Positions 46,245-56,978 of a stretch of DNA of 64,000 nt are shown here, piece by piece. How positions within the stretch are numbered: position 1 is the first letter of the stretch; every line of letters begins with the position of its first letter. Below the pieces are notes generated by a model. The model searched no databases, was not told where the DNA came from, and saw only the letters and a list, made by a program, of their open reading frames with translations. The stretch is from the NCBI GenBank assembly GCA_037176725.1, contig JAZBRS010000020.1, positions 90,652,001-90,716,000 on the forward strand. Direction: 5' to 3'. Position numbers and translations under genes: made by a program. This DNA comes from Posidonia oceanica. Its lineage: Eukaryota > Streptophyta > Magnoliopsida > Alismatales > Posidoniaceae.

Positions 46245-46560
46245 TAGGGCAGTGATGCTTATTGCCTGGAGTTCTCACGAGCCAGGTTTCGACTGGTTTG
46301 GAACATAGACAGTGTTGTTGAGCACTTAGACTGCACGTTTACTTCCTTGCATTGCATCCCACCACTTAGAGCACAGCTATGAGCATTTATTCAGGCATTC
46401 ATTAGCATTTAGGCATTCAAACCTGCATTTCCCTGTGTATGCGAGCGTAAGCCTAGAAAGACCGATTCTCAGGCATGTCGAGGGTGCCTAACACCTTCCC
46501 TGCATGTAACAGGAGTCCTTGCCCAGTCTTTTGGCCCGCAATGACCATATTGCCCTTATC
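46245..46560 (+). promoter_or_regulatory. Conserved R/U5 blocks shared by the Tat-type LTRs in the window
   Basis: Block 1 (46245-46325: CAGTGATGCTTA, CACGAGCCAGG, GGTTTGGAACA) and block 2 (46450-46560: CTAGAAAGACCGATTCTC, GGGTGCCTAACACCTTCCC, GTAACAGGAGTCCTTGCCC) recur in order in S1 (20570, 20788), S3 (30024, 30236), E2 (30870, 31146) and, reversed, S2 (11870, 11650), E4 (34555, 34365) and E1 (10735). They are far better conserved than flanking LTR sequence. Position suggests R/U5 or packaging functions, which is inference. Confidence 0.8.
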
Positions 46561-46866
46561 CTAGGCATGAGTCATATCATTTGCATTTGTTTTCTTTTAC
46601 ATTGCTTTGCATTGCATCTTTTGCTTGGTTTTGCGTGTTAACTCACGCATTTCTCCTGGTTTTCCTTGTCTCCCGATAATAGACACAGTGGCGACTCTGA
46701 ATTGTCTTATCTTCTTCTTCTTCTTATCTTTTCTCCTCTGTTTTAAGTGTTTTCGAGTTGAGCCCTCCTCCTCGAACATAGCCGCTTATAGTGAGCCTGA
46801 TTCCAATCGGTGCACGCAAGCTTCTGGCAGTGTGCATGGACGATCTGAACATCGAGATTACTACAG

Positions 46867-46884
46867 TGGCGACTCCGCTAGGGA
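46867..46884 (+). promoter_or_regulatory. E5 primer-binding site
   Basis: TGGCGACTCCGCTAGGGA lies one base after the LTR end. It is the Ogre/Tat type, usually attributed to tRNA-Arg. Confidence 0.9.
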
Positions 46885-48198
46885 TGCTAGACTCCGGCTT
46901 TCGTTTTTGACTTTTCGCTCGCTGCTTTCACAATTCTGCTTGCTTTTGTCTGCCTGTTTTGGTCGCTCTTCTGTGCGAACTCCTAGCTAGTCGCCTCGTG
47001 GTTACTTTGCTTAGGTTTTGCACCCCCTCGGCTGCTTTTGCCTTGGTTTTTTGCTCTATCTTGCTCTACTTTGTCCAATTTGCTTGTTTACTTGCTTATT
47101 TCCCTACTTCTGCTCTTTTTTGCTTTACAACTTACCTGTCTTTACCTGTCCTTATCTCTATTTGCTCATTTACTGCTTTATTTCCTGCAATGCATGTCTA
47201 CATACTTGTTTGGCAACAATGCATGCCTTTTGAATGATGAATGCTTTCTTTTCCACATTTGCTATGTCACTACACACGCACATGCCCTGTATATATGCCT
47301 TTTGACATGATGAATGCTTTTCCATTCACTATCATGCTCACGAACACTCGCACATACCATGCACTTGCCTTTTGTTATGTTGTATGCTGTTTGCTTGCCA
47401 TATTTGACTGATTTTCTTCCCTTTCGCACATGCCATGCCTAGGATAGTAGAGACTGTTTGCTCTCCCTGTGGTTAACTAAAAATGGCAAGTAAAAAGAAC
47501 TTCTAGGAGCAACTAGAGACTTCAAAACAATCCTGCACCCCCTTTGGGTTAATAAAATGCGCAAGATAAAAAACTTTAAGCATTTGCATAAGCATCATAT
47601 AGGGCATGCATTCTTCTCATCTAAGTCCACCTACTAGTTTGCGAAGGATGGTCCCGACCTCTTGTTCCACTGCTTTTGGCATGGGTCAAGTCAGTCGGTC
47701 TGCCCCCCCTTTGTCCAGGGGTCGTGTCGGTGTAGTGGAGTGTACTGCCCACGCTTTGGCAGAGTCAGGGCCACCAACGCACCACCCTATTATTTCCTCA
47801 GCTTTGGCTAGGAGTTCGACGGGGAGCCTACTTTTTCTGACCTGAGTCGGTGACCCGTACACCTGGGGATACTCGAAGTAGATCACCTACTAGGATACAC
47901 TAGATAGGTGAGGGGGGCATACTAGAAAGCACGCATATCATTCATGCCATCTAACTTAACTCATTTGCATTTGTCTTTCAGTTTCTAATTCTTGTTTGTC
48001 CCTATCTGTGTCAGCAGTGATCGGTAAGCGAGTTCCCCTTGCTGGAACTTGAGTACTGACCCTTTCTAACACCCCTGTTGCGACCTTACTCGCGACCATT
48101 CCCCTTCTGAGCTATCTACCTTTGCGACGATAGCTCCTATTAGGAATCACCGTTTGCATACCCGTCGCAGCCCTATTCTCACGCGCTCTAGGTTAGCA
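46885..48198 (+). other. E5 leader
   Basis: This 1.3-kb leader has pyrimidine-rich, short-ORF-only sequence, homologous to the E2 leader up to about 47720. It includes ATGCC/TTTTG words and ends in a GCAATGG start context at 48199. Ogre elements often carry an extra ORF here, but none is recognisable. Confidence 0.7.
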
Positions 48199-49721
48199 AT
48201 GGCCCAGTACGTCAGTGAGCCTCTTTTTACTCCTGTCACGGAGGGTGTTTCCGCTTCGACCCCTCCGGTTGCTCCTTCTGCCCCTTTTGTTCCCCCTCCG
48301 ACGCTAGGGTTTCCTCCCCTGACGCCTCTAGGATCTCAGTATGTCCTAGGACACTGCAAGCATCTCTTCCTCCAGATCCGGTCACCGAGTCTATCTTGAT
48401 GACCGTTACTCGCATTTTGGAGACGCCATTGCCCCCTCCTTCCCAGGGATACGTTGCCTTTGACATCCCTCCTACCACTACTGTGACTTTTGCTATAGCG
48501 CCTACTCCTCCCGAACAGTCTATGTCCATGCTGTTTGCTTCTCAATCCTCGCCGGCACTACACTTCAGCGTTCCTGCTGATGGAACGCCTGAGGCTCAGT
48601 ACCAGCACCTGATGGAGCTTGCCCAGAGACTGCACGGCATGGCTCTATCGGTTCGACCTTCTTGTGCTCCTGTCGTTCCTGAGGTTCCTTTGAGGCCAGT
48701 TCTTGCATTTCATGCATCTACCTCCACACCTCCGCCTCGACTGTTATCTCAACTGCTCACGGTTCCGACAATGGGGACTCGTTTACCGCCTCCTTCTGCA
48801 CAACACTTAGCACAGCATGCTCCTCTTCCCCCTGGTGGTCAGTCTTTTGGGCTGGCTGGAGCCCAGTACTCCACTGGCTCGCTGTCTGGCACCCTGCCTG
48901 TACAGCAACTGGTGCTCCAGCATCCTACCCCTCCCACAGCACAGCATGCCCTCTACCCTCCTCCCTTGCATCAAGCCCAGAACTCTGCATTCATCGCTGC
49001 ATACACGGTTCCCCAACATGGATACGCCAGCCATGCCGTTGCTCCACCAGGCGACGCTATGGTAGATCCGGAGGAGCACCTAGGTGCGACCCATTCGGCG
49101 TATGTGCTCACTACCCCTACCAATCCCTCTCCTATTGCAGCAAATCCAGACCCCATCAACAACCAGATGGACGTCTTGGAGAAGGCACTACGACTAGTGC
49201 AGGGTACTGAGCACCAGACTTACCAATTTTGGGACCTCTGCTGCTTTCCAGAGGCGGTATTCCCTCCGAAGTTCAAAATCCCGGACTTCGAGAAATACAA
49301 TGGTAGGGGCTGCCTTGTAGCACTCCTGAAGGCATATTGCGGTGATCTCGCTCAGCTTCAGGCTGACGATAGGTTGCTGATCCGCCTGTTCTAGAAGAGC
49401 TTGACCGGGCCGACACTCAAGTGGTTCACATCGCTTGATATGTCAGCCATCAAGACTTGGAACGACCTCAGTCAGGCATTCTTGGAATAGTACTCCTTCA
49501 ACCTCGATCTAGTCCCAAAGCGAGCGGACTTGATCGCAATTAAGCAGAATTCCAGCGAGCCGTTCGGGGAGTACGTCGGCCGTTGGCGCACCCTTGCTTC
49601 ACAGGTCCGAGATAGATCCTCTGATGAGGAGTCTATTGAGATCGTTATCAAAGGAGTGCAGCCATCTCTTGGAGCTCTGCTTAGCATCCAGCCAGTCACT
49701 ACTTTTGCAGCACTTATCTGA
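48199..49721 (+). CDS. E5 Gag, capsid portion
   Basis: A Pro/Ala/Thr/Gln-rich N-terminal half (to about 49140) is followed by the Tat-type gag core. The core has a MDVLEKALRLVQG coiled segment, PPKFKIPDFEKYNG, an acidic/aliphatic helix with AYCGDLAQLQADDRLLIRLF, and after a TAG at 49392, the LTGPTLKWFTSLD block. Another TAG lies at 49488, then FGEYVGRWRTLASQV. Gag forms the particle. The start at 48199 has a good context (GCAATGGCC), but the frame changes downstream. Confidence 0.85.
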
Positions 49722-51308
49722 GCTGGAGCGTGCGTGGAGAGTTCTTTGCGGAGTGGCAACTTCCCGGCTCTCTCTGCGTTCGCTAAGCAGGCCGCGATCA
49801 GCAGTAACAGTGCCAACAGTAGCGCCTTCAACAACAACAACGGCAGCAGCAACAACCGTCCAAAGAAGAAGGACTCACCGAAAACCGCTGTTGCATTCGT
49901 CGACACTCCTGTTGTGCCTATTCACTTGTCGTCCCGGCCTGCCCCAGCTCAGATGGTGTATGCTCCTGCACCTAGGAATCCACCCACACCACAGATCACT
50001 ACCACCGCTAGACCGGTCTACCCCGCCGCACCGGTTCAGCAAGGCTCATACCAGAGGCAAAGAAGGCCACCCACTGAGATGCGGAAATTCGCCCCACTGG
50101 TGGAACCGCTCACGGTCATCTTGCCAAAGCTTGCATCACTCCTGAAGTTCCCAGAGGTTCGCCTGCCCCTAAATCCTTTGCCGTATTGGTTTAAGGCGAA
50201 CCTCTTCTGAAATTTCCATCGAAGCGTCGGGCATTCGACGGACAATTGCTACTCCCTACGGAACGCTATTCAGGATCTAATCAAATTGGGAACGATTGTG
50301 ATTGACACGCACGAGGCATCCACTCAAGCACACACACATGCATCTGCACATTCAGCTGTTCCCCCTCATTCTGGCATCATCCACCAACCCCTACCGGAGC
50401 ACACTTATCCAGGAGGGACAGGAACCTTAGGCATTCACTCTGTCTTCCCTTCTGGGCCTACTACCTCTGTCGTAGACCCTTCTTATCTTATTTCTGATAT
50501 CTCTAAGCCTTTCGCTATCAATCTCTATCTCGCGGCAGTTGCCGGCTCCGAGTCGGGAGTTCACATGATCCGACTGCATGCCAGGCTGGAGCGCTCCTTC
50601 GCGCCCCCTGCTGTGCTTCCTCAGGCTCAACCCCCTGTACACCTCCTAGCTAGGGCCCAGCTTAGATCCCCTGTCCACCTCTTAGGGCGGCCTCAGCTAG
50701 AATCCCCTATACATCTTTTAGGCAGACCTCAGTCAGCCCCTGCCTTCCCACCCCAACAGCCTTACCATTTAGGTAGACCTCAATACCTAGTAGGTCCCCT
50801 TGTAACCCCTCCTGTGCTCGCAGCACGTGCTCCGGTGGTTATTGATTTAACCCTGGACACCCATCGCATCCCTTACAGCTACGCCATAGAAATGTGTGTG
50901 GAAGTAATGCGATCGGGGAGGGTCTACAGACCCCCAGCACCGGCAATTAGGCCAAATCACCTTGAACCTGCTATGCCCCCACCCTCTAACCAACCCATAG
51001 CAGATCCAGCCTCAAACCAACCTGTAGCAAGCCAAATCCCTGCCCAACCTGTAGCGGCCCAATCTCCTGCCACTACCCCTTTAGAGCTTGCCAAAACAAC
51101 CCCTCCTGCTGCCAAGAAAAACCAATCCAAAGTAGACATAACCTCCCAACTTAAGAAGGTCAAAGCCGACATTTCCATTTGGGACCTAATCCACACCTCT
51201 GCCGAACACAGCGAGGCTTTTCTTCGTGTGTTCCAGGCTGCCCGTGTGTTCCAATTTATTGAGCCTTCGGCCTTGGAAAGCATGGTAGGGATGATTGCGG
51301 AGCCCTAG
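49722..51308 (+). CDS. E5 Gag C-terminal region with degenerate zinc motif
   Basis: An Asn/Ser-rich linker is followed by a Pro-rich stretch and then the segment NFHRSVGHSTDNCYSLRNAI (50211-50275), which matches the C-H-H-C motif of Tat gag proteins. The first Cys position coincides with the TGA at 50208, so the motif lacks its first ligand. Downstream (50286-51308) is a variable, Pro/His/Gln-rich region ending in a Lys-rich part and a DIWDL-like helix just before protease. Confidence 0.75.
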
Positions 51309-51686
51309 GTCATCTCTTTTACGAGTGATGAGCTGCCTCTGGCGGGGATTAATCACAATCAACCCCTGTTCGTCACGGTTCCGTTCAAAAACTTTCGCAT
51401 TCCCCTAACACTGGTTGATAAGAGGTCAGGCCTTAACGTCTGCCCCTTGCGTACTGCAACCAAGCTCGGATTCAAAGTCGAGGACATCACACCAGCCGTG
51501 AAGGGAATGATAGCTTTTGACAACACCCACCATGACGCTCTGGGGATCCTGACTATTACTCTTGCCATTGGCCTGGTCGTATTCGATGTAGAATTCTATG
51601 TCGTCGACTTGAAGCCAAACTTCAACTTTCTGCTTGGGCGCCCTTGGCTCCACAAGCATCAGGTCCTTCCCTCGACCCTCCATTGA
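51309..51686 (+). CDS. E5 aspartic protease (active site altered)
   Basis: The domain has the Tat protease outline: PLFVTVPFKNFRIPLTLVD, then LNVCPLRTATKLGF, then the flap region, then VEFYVVDLKPNFNFLLGRPWL and HKHQVLPSTLH. The active-site turn normally D-(N/T/S)-G-S reads D-K-R-S here. Asp is kept but the following Gly is Arg, consistent with a GGG-to-AGG change. Catalysis is therefore doubtful. Stops precede (51306) and follow (51684) it. Confidence 0.82.
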   Translation, partial: VISFTSDELPLAGINHNQPLFVTVPFKNFRIPLTLVDKRSGLNVCPLRTATKLGFKVEDITPAVKGMIAFDNTHHDALGILTITLAIGLVVFDVEFYVVDLKPNFNFLLGRPWLHKHQVLPSTLH

Positions 51687-53918
51687 ATGATAAAGTACCG
51701 TCACGGTGATGATGTCATTGTCGTCATGGTGGAGAACTTTGAGAAGGAGCGGATCGAGGCAGTCTCCCCCGTCTCTTCACAAGCTATCCCATTTGACCCT
51801 AAGACTTCCGAAGCCTTGTATCGCGTTAATCGGTGCGAGCCGATTAACTTCATTCCTAATCTTGAACGCGCCAACTCCTTGGCCGTTCACAACAACCCCT
51901 TTCGAATGGTCGAGAATGTATGTCACAAGTGGGGTTACATAAAGGGTACACCGCTCGAGCGTCATGGCCAGGGGATCGTAGAGCCGATCGTGGTGGCGGA
52001 GCGGAGGAAATCTGAAGGCCTCGGTTATGAGCCCAAGCCCAACGAAGATCACTGCTTTCAAATGAAGGATCAGGAACCTGCCATCCCTAGAGACCTCACT
52101 AACTTCACCAGTGTAGGAGTTCTGGGATCAACAGATGATCAAGTCACGGTGCCAACAAAAGATTGGGTCTGCATTGAGGACTACTACTCGGATGAGGAGC
52201 AGTCTGGTGCAGTAGAGGCAGTCCCAACTGGCAGCAAGGCTCTGATCAGCACGGAAGCGCCACGGTCAGTTCGTTTGGCTCTTCCTTCAGCAGATACAGT
52301 GGCAGAACTGACAAGCTCTAACATTTCTGCAGCCACATCTGCATTACAAGCACAGGCAGCAGCAGCAGCTCAGAAGTCAGAGACACTCCTTCTGGCACAA
52401 TCAGGCAGGCTACCTGCAGTGGCAGTCGCATCAGTACCGCTGTCACTCTCTCTGGAGGGACAGTCTGTCAATTCAGTCAGCAGCGCGACTCGGCCCACTT
52501 CAGCAGCCGCATCACCGAGAATGCAGCCGGCGCAGTCCGCTTCACATCCTCCTGCCACAAAGTAGCAACTTTCATGGCAGGCCCCCATGGTGTCAGAGGC
52601 CGCACTCTCACAGTCACAACCTGATGCAGAGGACCAATTGAGCATCATAGTCTTCTGGCCCTTGAGCCCTCAGAAGAGCACCTCTGCCTGCCCTCTAACT
52701 GCAATAGTGACCCTGGCAGCGTACCCATCTGTGGCCCCATTGACCAGTCTGTTTGGATCTCTGATGCCGAAGCTACTGCTATCAGGTGCGCCCGTGAGCC
52801 AGACCATGCAAATACCAAGGGCAGCAATCCATCTTGCAGCCGGGCCAGTGCCGCAGGCCCCCGGCGCCTACTACGTCGACTCACCCTCGGATGAGGAGGA
52901 AGGAGTGGCAATAGAAGCCCAGGTCGATTCATGGATGTCCGACTTAGAGTTACTCTACCAAGAACAGCTCAAGTCGATAGTAGAAGACCTAGAAGAGCAC
53001 CAAGCCGCAGAAAGGAAAGGGAAAGCCATGGCTACGGACCCTCCTCTGCAAGAAGACCATGCTTCTAGCATGATCTTGGAAGAAGATTCAGCAGTACCGG
53101 GCTCCCCTAGACTAGATGAGCTCATTACCCTCCAACTAGAAGGCGGGTCTAGGTGGTTTGTGCAACACATGCCTCACTTAAGTAGTGTAGCAAGCAGCAG
53201 TGCCCAGATTAGCCGCCAGTCCGACGTACCCTCCACGAGCACACTAGAAGACTCAGAAGAGGAAGCACTAGCAATCCAAGTAGCAGCAGCAACGGAGTAG
53301 AAAGCAGAATCAGCAACAGAATCATCAGCAGCCTCAGTAGCAAGGCCCTCAGCAGAATCAGCAAGGCCCTCAGCAGAGTCAGCAGAGCACTCAGCAGAAT
53401 CAATAAGGCCAGAGCAGACAGAAGAAGTTGCCAGGACAGAGGTCGCGCACTAAGGCTACAAGAATACTCAAGTAAGCGTGACCATCCTGAAACGTCACCA
53501 GGGCCAAGCAGCAGAACACATACACTATTTCGACGTCACAAATCCTTCTTTTGAGAAAGAGATCCTCTCGAAACTTATTGCTTATGGAGAGGAGGATAAT
53601 ACGGGCGAGGATGAGACTAACGAACCATTGCCTGAGTTCCGGCCCTACGACGACGACCTAGAAGGCCCCAACCTCCATATTGAAGAAGAAACAGAGGTTG
53701 TCAATATCGGCACAGCTAAGGAAGTCAGAGAAGTTTGCATCAGTGCCCAGCTATCCCCCCAGGCTCGAGCAGAGTTCATCGCATTCCTAAAAGAATATGC
53801 GGATGTCTTCGCCTGGAGTTACGAAGATATTGTTGGCCTTGACATAGAGATAGTGGTGCACAACCTATCCCTGGACCCAGATGCCAAGCCAGTGAAGCAG
53901 AAGCTGAGAAGATGGTGA
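51687..53918 (+). CDS. E5 protease-RT linker region
   Basis: This is a long linker with an acidic, Ser/Ala-rich, low-complexity middle (52200-53450) interrupted by TAG 52563, TAG 53298 and TAA 53451. A conserved pre-RT part (53478-53918) follows with LSPQARAEFIAFLKEYADVFAWSYEDI, the usual entry to Tat RT. A TGA at 53916 separates it from RT. Simple AGCA-type repeats occur at about 53300-53405. The function of the linker is unknown. Confidence 0.75.
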
Positions 53919-55256
53919 CCGCAGTGGCTGCTTATGATCAAAGAAGAGATCATGAAACAGCACAGAGTCAATTTCCTCAAGGTCGTCCTTTATCCTGAGT
54001 GGCTGGCAAACATTGTACCTGTGCCCAAGAAAGATGGCCGCGTCCGGATCTGCATCGACTATAGGGACCTGAACAAGGCGAGTCCCAAGGACGACTTCCC
54101 ATTACCTCACATTGACGTCCTAGTCGACAATACAGCGGGCCACAAAATGCTCTCCTTCATGGACGGCTTTTTTGGATATAATCTGATCAAAATGGCAGAA
54201 GAAGACATGGAAAAGACTTCATTCATCACCCCTTGGGGAGTCTTCTGCTACCAAGTCATGCCGTTCGGGCTGAAGAATGCTGGCGCAATCTATCAGAGGG
54301 CCATGACTGCACTATTCCACGACCTCATGCACCAAGAAGTGGAGGTCTATGTAGACGACATGATTGCTAAAACAAAAGAGCTTGAAGATCATCTTGCCTG
54401 TCTGAAGAAGCTCTTTACCCATCTACAGAAATACAAGCTGCGCCTGAACCCCAACAAGTGTGTATTTGGGGTGTCATCTGGCAAACTACTGGGCTACATT
54501 GTTAGCCAAAGGGGGATTGAAGTGGACCCGATGAAGGCAAAAGTCATCGTGGATATGCCACCCCCTCGGATTGAAAAGGAGGTCAGAGGTCTGCTTGGGC
54601 GTTTACAATACATCAGTCACTTCATTGCACAGCTTACGCCCTTCTGTGAACCAATATTCAAGCTCCTGAAGAAGAATACGCAGATTCATTGGAGCAAGGA
54701 GTGTCAAGCTGCATTTGCCAAGATCAAGCAGCTGCTCATTAAGCCTCCTATCTTGGTTCCCCACACTCCAGGGAGACCCTTACTTCTCTACCTTTCTAGC
54801 ACGCAGCATTCCATGGGTGCCGTCTTGGGCCAACATGACGAATCTGGTAGAAAGGAGCGCGCCATTTACTACCTGAGCAAGAAGTTCAATGAATGCAAAG
54901 CCAGGTACAGTACAATAGAGAAGACCTGCCTATCCCTTGTCTGGGCTGCACAGAAATTGAGGCACTACATGATGGCATACCCAGTTCAGCTCTTATGCCG
55001 GCATGATCCAATCAAGTTCCTCTTTCAAAAACCGGCCATGGTAGGCAGATGTGTTAAGTGGCAGGTGCTACTGTCTCAGTATGACATCACCTTTGTCACT
55101 CAGAAATCTATGAAGGGCCAAGCTATGGCAGACCATCTTGCTGATCTCCCACTGCCTGAATATCAGCCACTCCAGACGCAGTTTCCAGATGAAGACATTC
55201 TGTTTGCAATGGAGGACTCTGAAGACAAAGACCCTGAAGATCGGGAGCAATGGTAG
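53919..55256 (+). CDS. E5 reverse transcriptase and ancestral RNase H
   Basis: RT is intact over about 440 residues. It has VPKKDGRVRICIDYRDLNKA, SFMDGFFGYNLI with the first catalytic Asp (residue 77 from the Met at 53934), and YVDD at 139-142. The following RNase H has STIEKTCLSLVWA (Glu 330) and MADHLADL (Asp 401), but the first catalytic Asp is replaced (LLLYLSS, residues 285-290). Loss of activity in this RNase H is the established state in Tat elements, which carry a second RNase H. The segment ends at a TAG (55254) in the linker. Confidence 0.93.
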   Translation, partial: PQWLLMIKEEIMKQHRVNFLKVVLYPEWLANIVPVPKKDGRVRICIDYRDLNKASPKDDFPLPHIDVLVDNTAGHKMLSFMDGFFGYNLIKMAEEDMEKTSFITPWGVFCYQVMPFGLKNAGAIYQRAMTALFHDLMHQEVEVYVDDMIAKTKELEDHLACLKKLFTHLQKYKLRLNPNKCVFGVSSGKLLGYIVSQRGIEVDPMKAKVIVDMPPPRIEKEVRGLLGRLQYISHFIAQLTPFCEPIFKLLKKNTQIHWSKECQAAFAKIKQLLIKPPILVPHTPGRPLLLYLSSTQHSMGAVLGQHDESGRKERAIYYLSKKFNECKARYSTIEKTCLSLVWAAQKLRHYMMAYPVQLLCRHDPIKFLFQKPAMVGRCVKWQVLLSQYDITFVTQKSMKGQAMADHLADLPLPEYQPLQTQFPDEDILFAMEDSEDKDPEDREQW

Positions 55257-55790
55257 CTATACTTTGATGGTGCTGTAAACAAAAAAGGCCGAGGCATAGG
55301 CGCAGTGCTGACAACGCCTCAGGGACAGATGATTCCCTTCTCCAGGAAGCTAACCTTCAAATGCACCAACAACGAAGTAGAATACGAGGCATGCATCCTA
55401 GGATTGAATGTCGCCCTCGAGCATGAGGTGCAGAAGCTGCTGGTGCACAGCGATACTATGCTGGTGATCTCTCAAGTCAATGGCGAGTGGAAAACGAAAG
55501 ATCCGAAGCTATTGCCATATCATGAACACTTGCTGAAGCTGATAGAACAATTTGCAAGCATCCGCTTCACATACATGAACCGAGCGAGGAACGCATATGC
55601 TGATGCATTAGCAACCTTGGCGTCCTGGCTTAGTATACCTGAAGACAGCACAATGGATGTATTTGTTACTCGCATTGAGCAGCTTGCACACTGTATGAGC
55701 ATTGAAGAGGTAGATCCAACAACAGAGGAGCAGCCCTGGTACAAAGACATAAAAACTTTCCTGGAGTCTGGCAGCTTTCCACCCAGTACC
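55257..55790 (+). CDS. E5 second (archaeal-type) RNase H
   Basis: LYFDGAVNKKGRGIGAVL carries the first catalytic Asp. NNEVEYEACILGL (Glu), VHSDTMLVISQVNGEW (Asp) and ARNAYADALATLAS (Asp) complete the D-E-D-D set, so this domain looks catalytically intact. A second RNase H between RT/RNase H and integrase is the hallmark of the Tat lineage. Domain coordinates are approximate, because the frame continues without a break into integrase. Confidence 0.92.
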
Positions 55791-56978
55791 TCAGCAGTGG
55801 ATAAGAGAACTCTGACGCGTCTGGCGTCAAAGTATGTATTAGGGGCAAGACAGTTGTACAAGAGAACATACAATCAAATGCTCCTTTGCTGCCTGAACAA
55901 GTCAGAGGCTGATGCGCTGATGCTTCAAGTGCATGCGGGGACCTGCGGCCCGCACATGAATGGCGTCCTCCTGGCCAAGAGGATAATGCTGCAAGGATAC
56001 TATTGGCTCACTATGGAAGTTGACTGTTGCCGATTCGTGCGCAGATGCCATAACTGCCAAGTGCACGGCAACTTTATCTGGGTACTCCCTCAAGAACTGC
56101 ACAACATGTTGTCGCCGTGGCCCTTCTCCACCTAGGGGATTGATGTCATTGGCACCATCCACCCTCCAGCTTCTAATGGTCATCGTTACATTCTAGTAGC
56201 GATTGATTACTTCACCAAATGGGTGGAAGCGACCTCCTACAAAATGGTGACTGCCGTGGCTACAGAAAAGTTCATCAGAAACAATATCATAGCCCGGTAC
56301 AGGGTCCCGCATGCAATTATATCTGACAATGGCACAAATTTCATTGCTAAGAGGAACGAAGACTATCTGCAAAGCTTCAGTATCAAACATCACAGATCCT
56401 CACCTTACCGGACACAGATGAACGGTGCAGTGGAGTCCGCCAACAAAAATCTGGTCAAAATCCTGAAGAAGATGGCGGAAACTCATAAGGACTGGCACGA
56501 CAAGCTTCCTTACGCACTCTAGGCGTATAGGACATCCGTCCGCACTTCAACAGGCGCCACCCCATACTCTCTGGTGTATGGCATGGAGGCGATGCTGCCC
56601 ATCGAGGTAGAGATCCCCTCACTGCAGATCCTACGCGAAGCTGAGTTGGATGAAGCAGAATGGGTCGAAGACCACTGCGTCCAACTGAATCTGATTGATG
56701 AGCACAGGCTGCAAGTTATGCATAATGCTCACTGCTACCAAAAGAGAATGGCCAGGTCATACTTGAAGAAAGTTCAGCTAAGAGGCTTCCAGACAGGGGA
56801 CCTTGTTCTGTGCGCCATTCACTTGCTTGACGGTCGAGGGAAATTCTGACCTAACTGGCGTGGTCCCTTTGTGGTCAAACATGTCTTTTCGTGCGGCGCT
56901 GTAACTCTTGAGGATATGGATCAGGTCGAGCAGTCTGAGCCTGTCAACCTCTGCTACCTCAAGAAGTACTATCAGTAG
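55791..56978 (+). CDS. E5 integrase (three internal stops)
   Basis: The HHCC zinc domain reads VHAGTCGPHMNG ... RRCHNCQVHG. The catalytic core shows GIDVIG (D), ISDNGTNF (D) and NGAVESANKN (E), so the D,D,E triad is present. A GPF-type C-terminal module (NWRGPFVVKHV) follows and no chromodomain is seen. Stops: TAG 56133 (at a position normally Trp), TAG 56520 (normally before AYRTS) and TGA 56847. The terminal TAG follows YLKKYYQ at 56976-56978. Confidence 0.92.

Larger units (their letters stand above)
41097..46865 (+). repeat. E5 5' LTR, 5.77 kb
   Basis: Ends are TGTTGACACCCC and ACTACA. Sub-regions in order: C/A-rich start; pyrimidine tract 41510-41770; A-rich AAAAC/TTAAC section 41775-42540; second pyrimidine tract 42545-42790; GC-rich section 42790-44170; TGCATTTT field 44225-45060; minisatellite 45840-46200; conserved blocks 46245-46325 and 46450-46560; primer-like TGGCGACTCTG at 46689-46699. 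The plan matches S1 almost exactly. Open frames within are compositional. Confidence 0.95.
48199..56978 (+). pseudogene. E5 gag-pol polyprotein, one frame with 14 internal stops
   Basis: From about 48360 to the terminal TAG at 56976-56978 every recognisable domain lies in a single frame: gag, zinc motif, protease, RT, RNase H, second RNase H, integrase. Internal stops are TAG at 49392, 49488, 51306, 52563, 53298, 55254, 56133 and 56520; TGA at 49719, 50208, 51684, 53916 and 56847; and TAA at 53451. Many fit one transition from CAG, CAA, CGA or TGG. The start Met at 48199 is in another frame, so one indel lies near 48330-48390. No other frameshift is needed over 8.6 kb. As it stands the product cannot be made. 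Confidence 0.93.
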
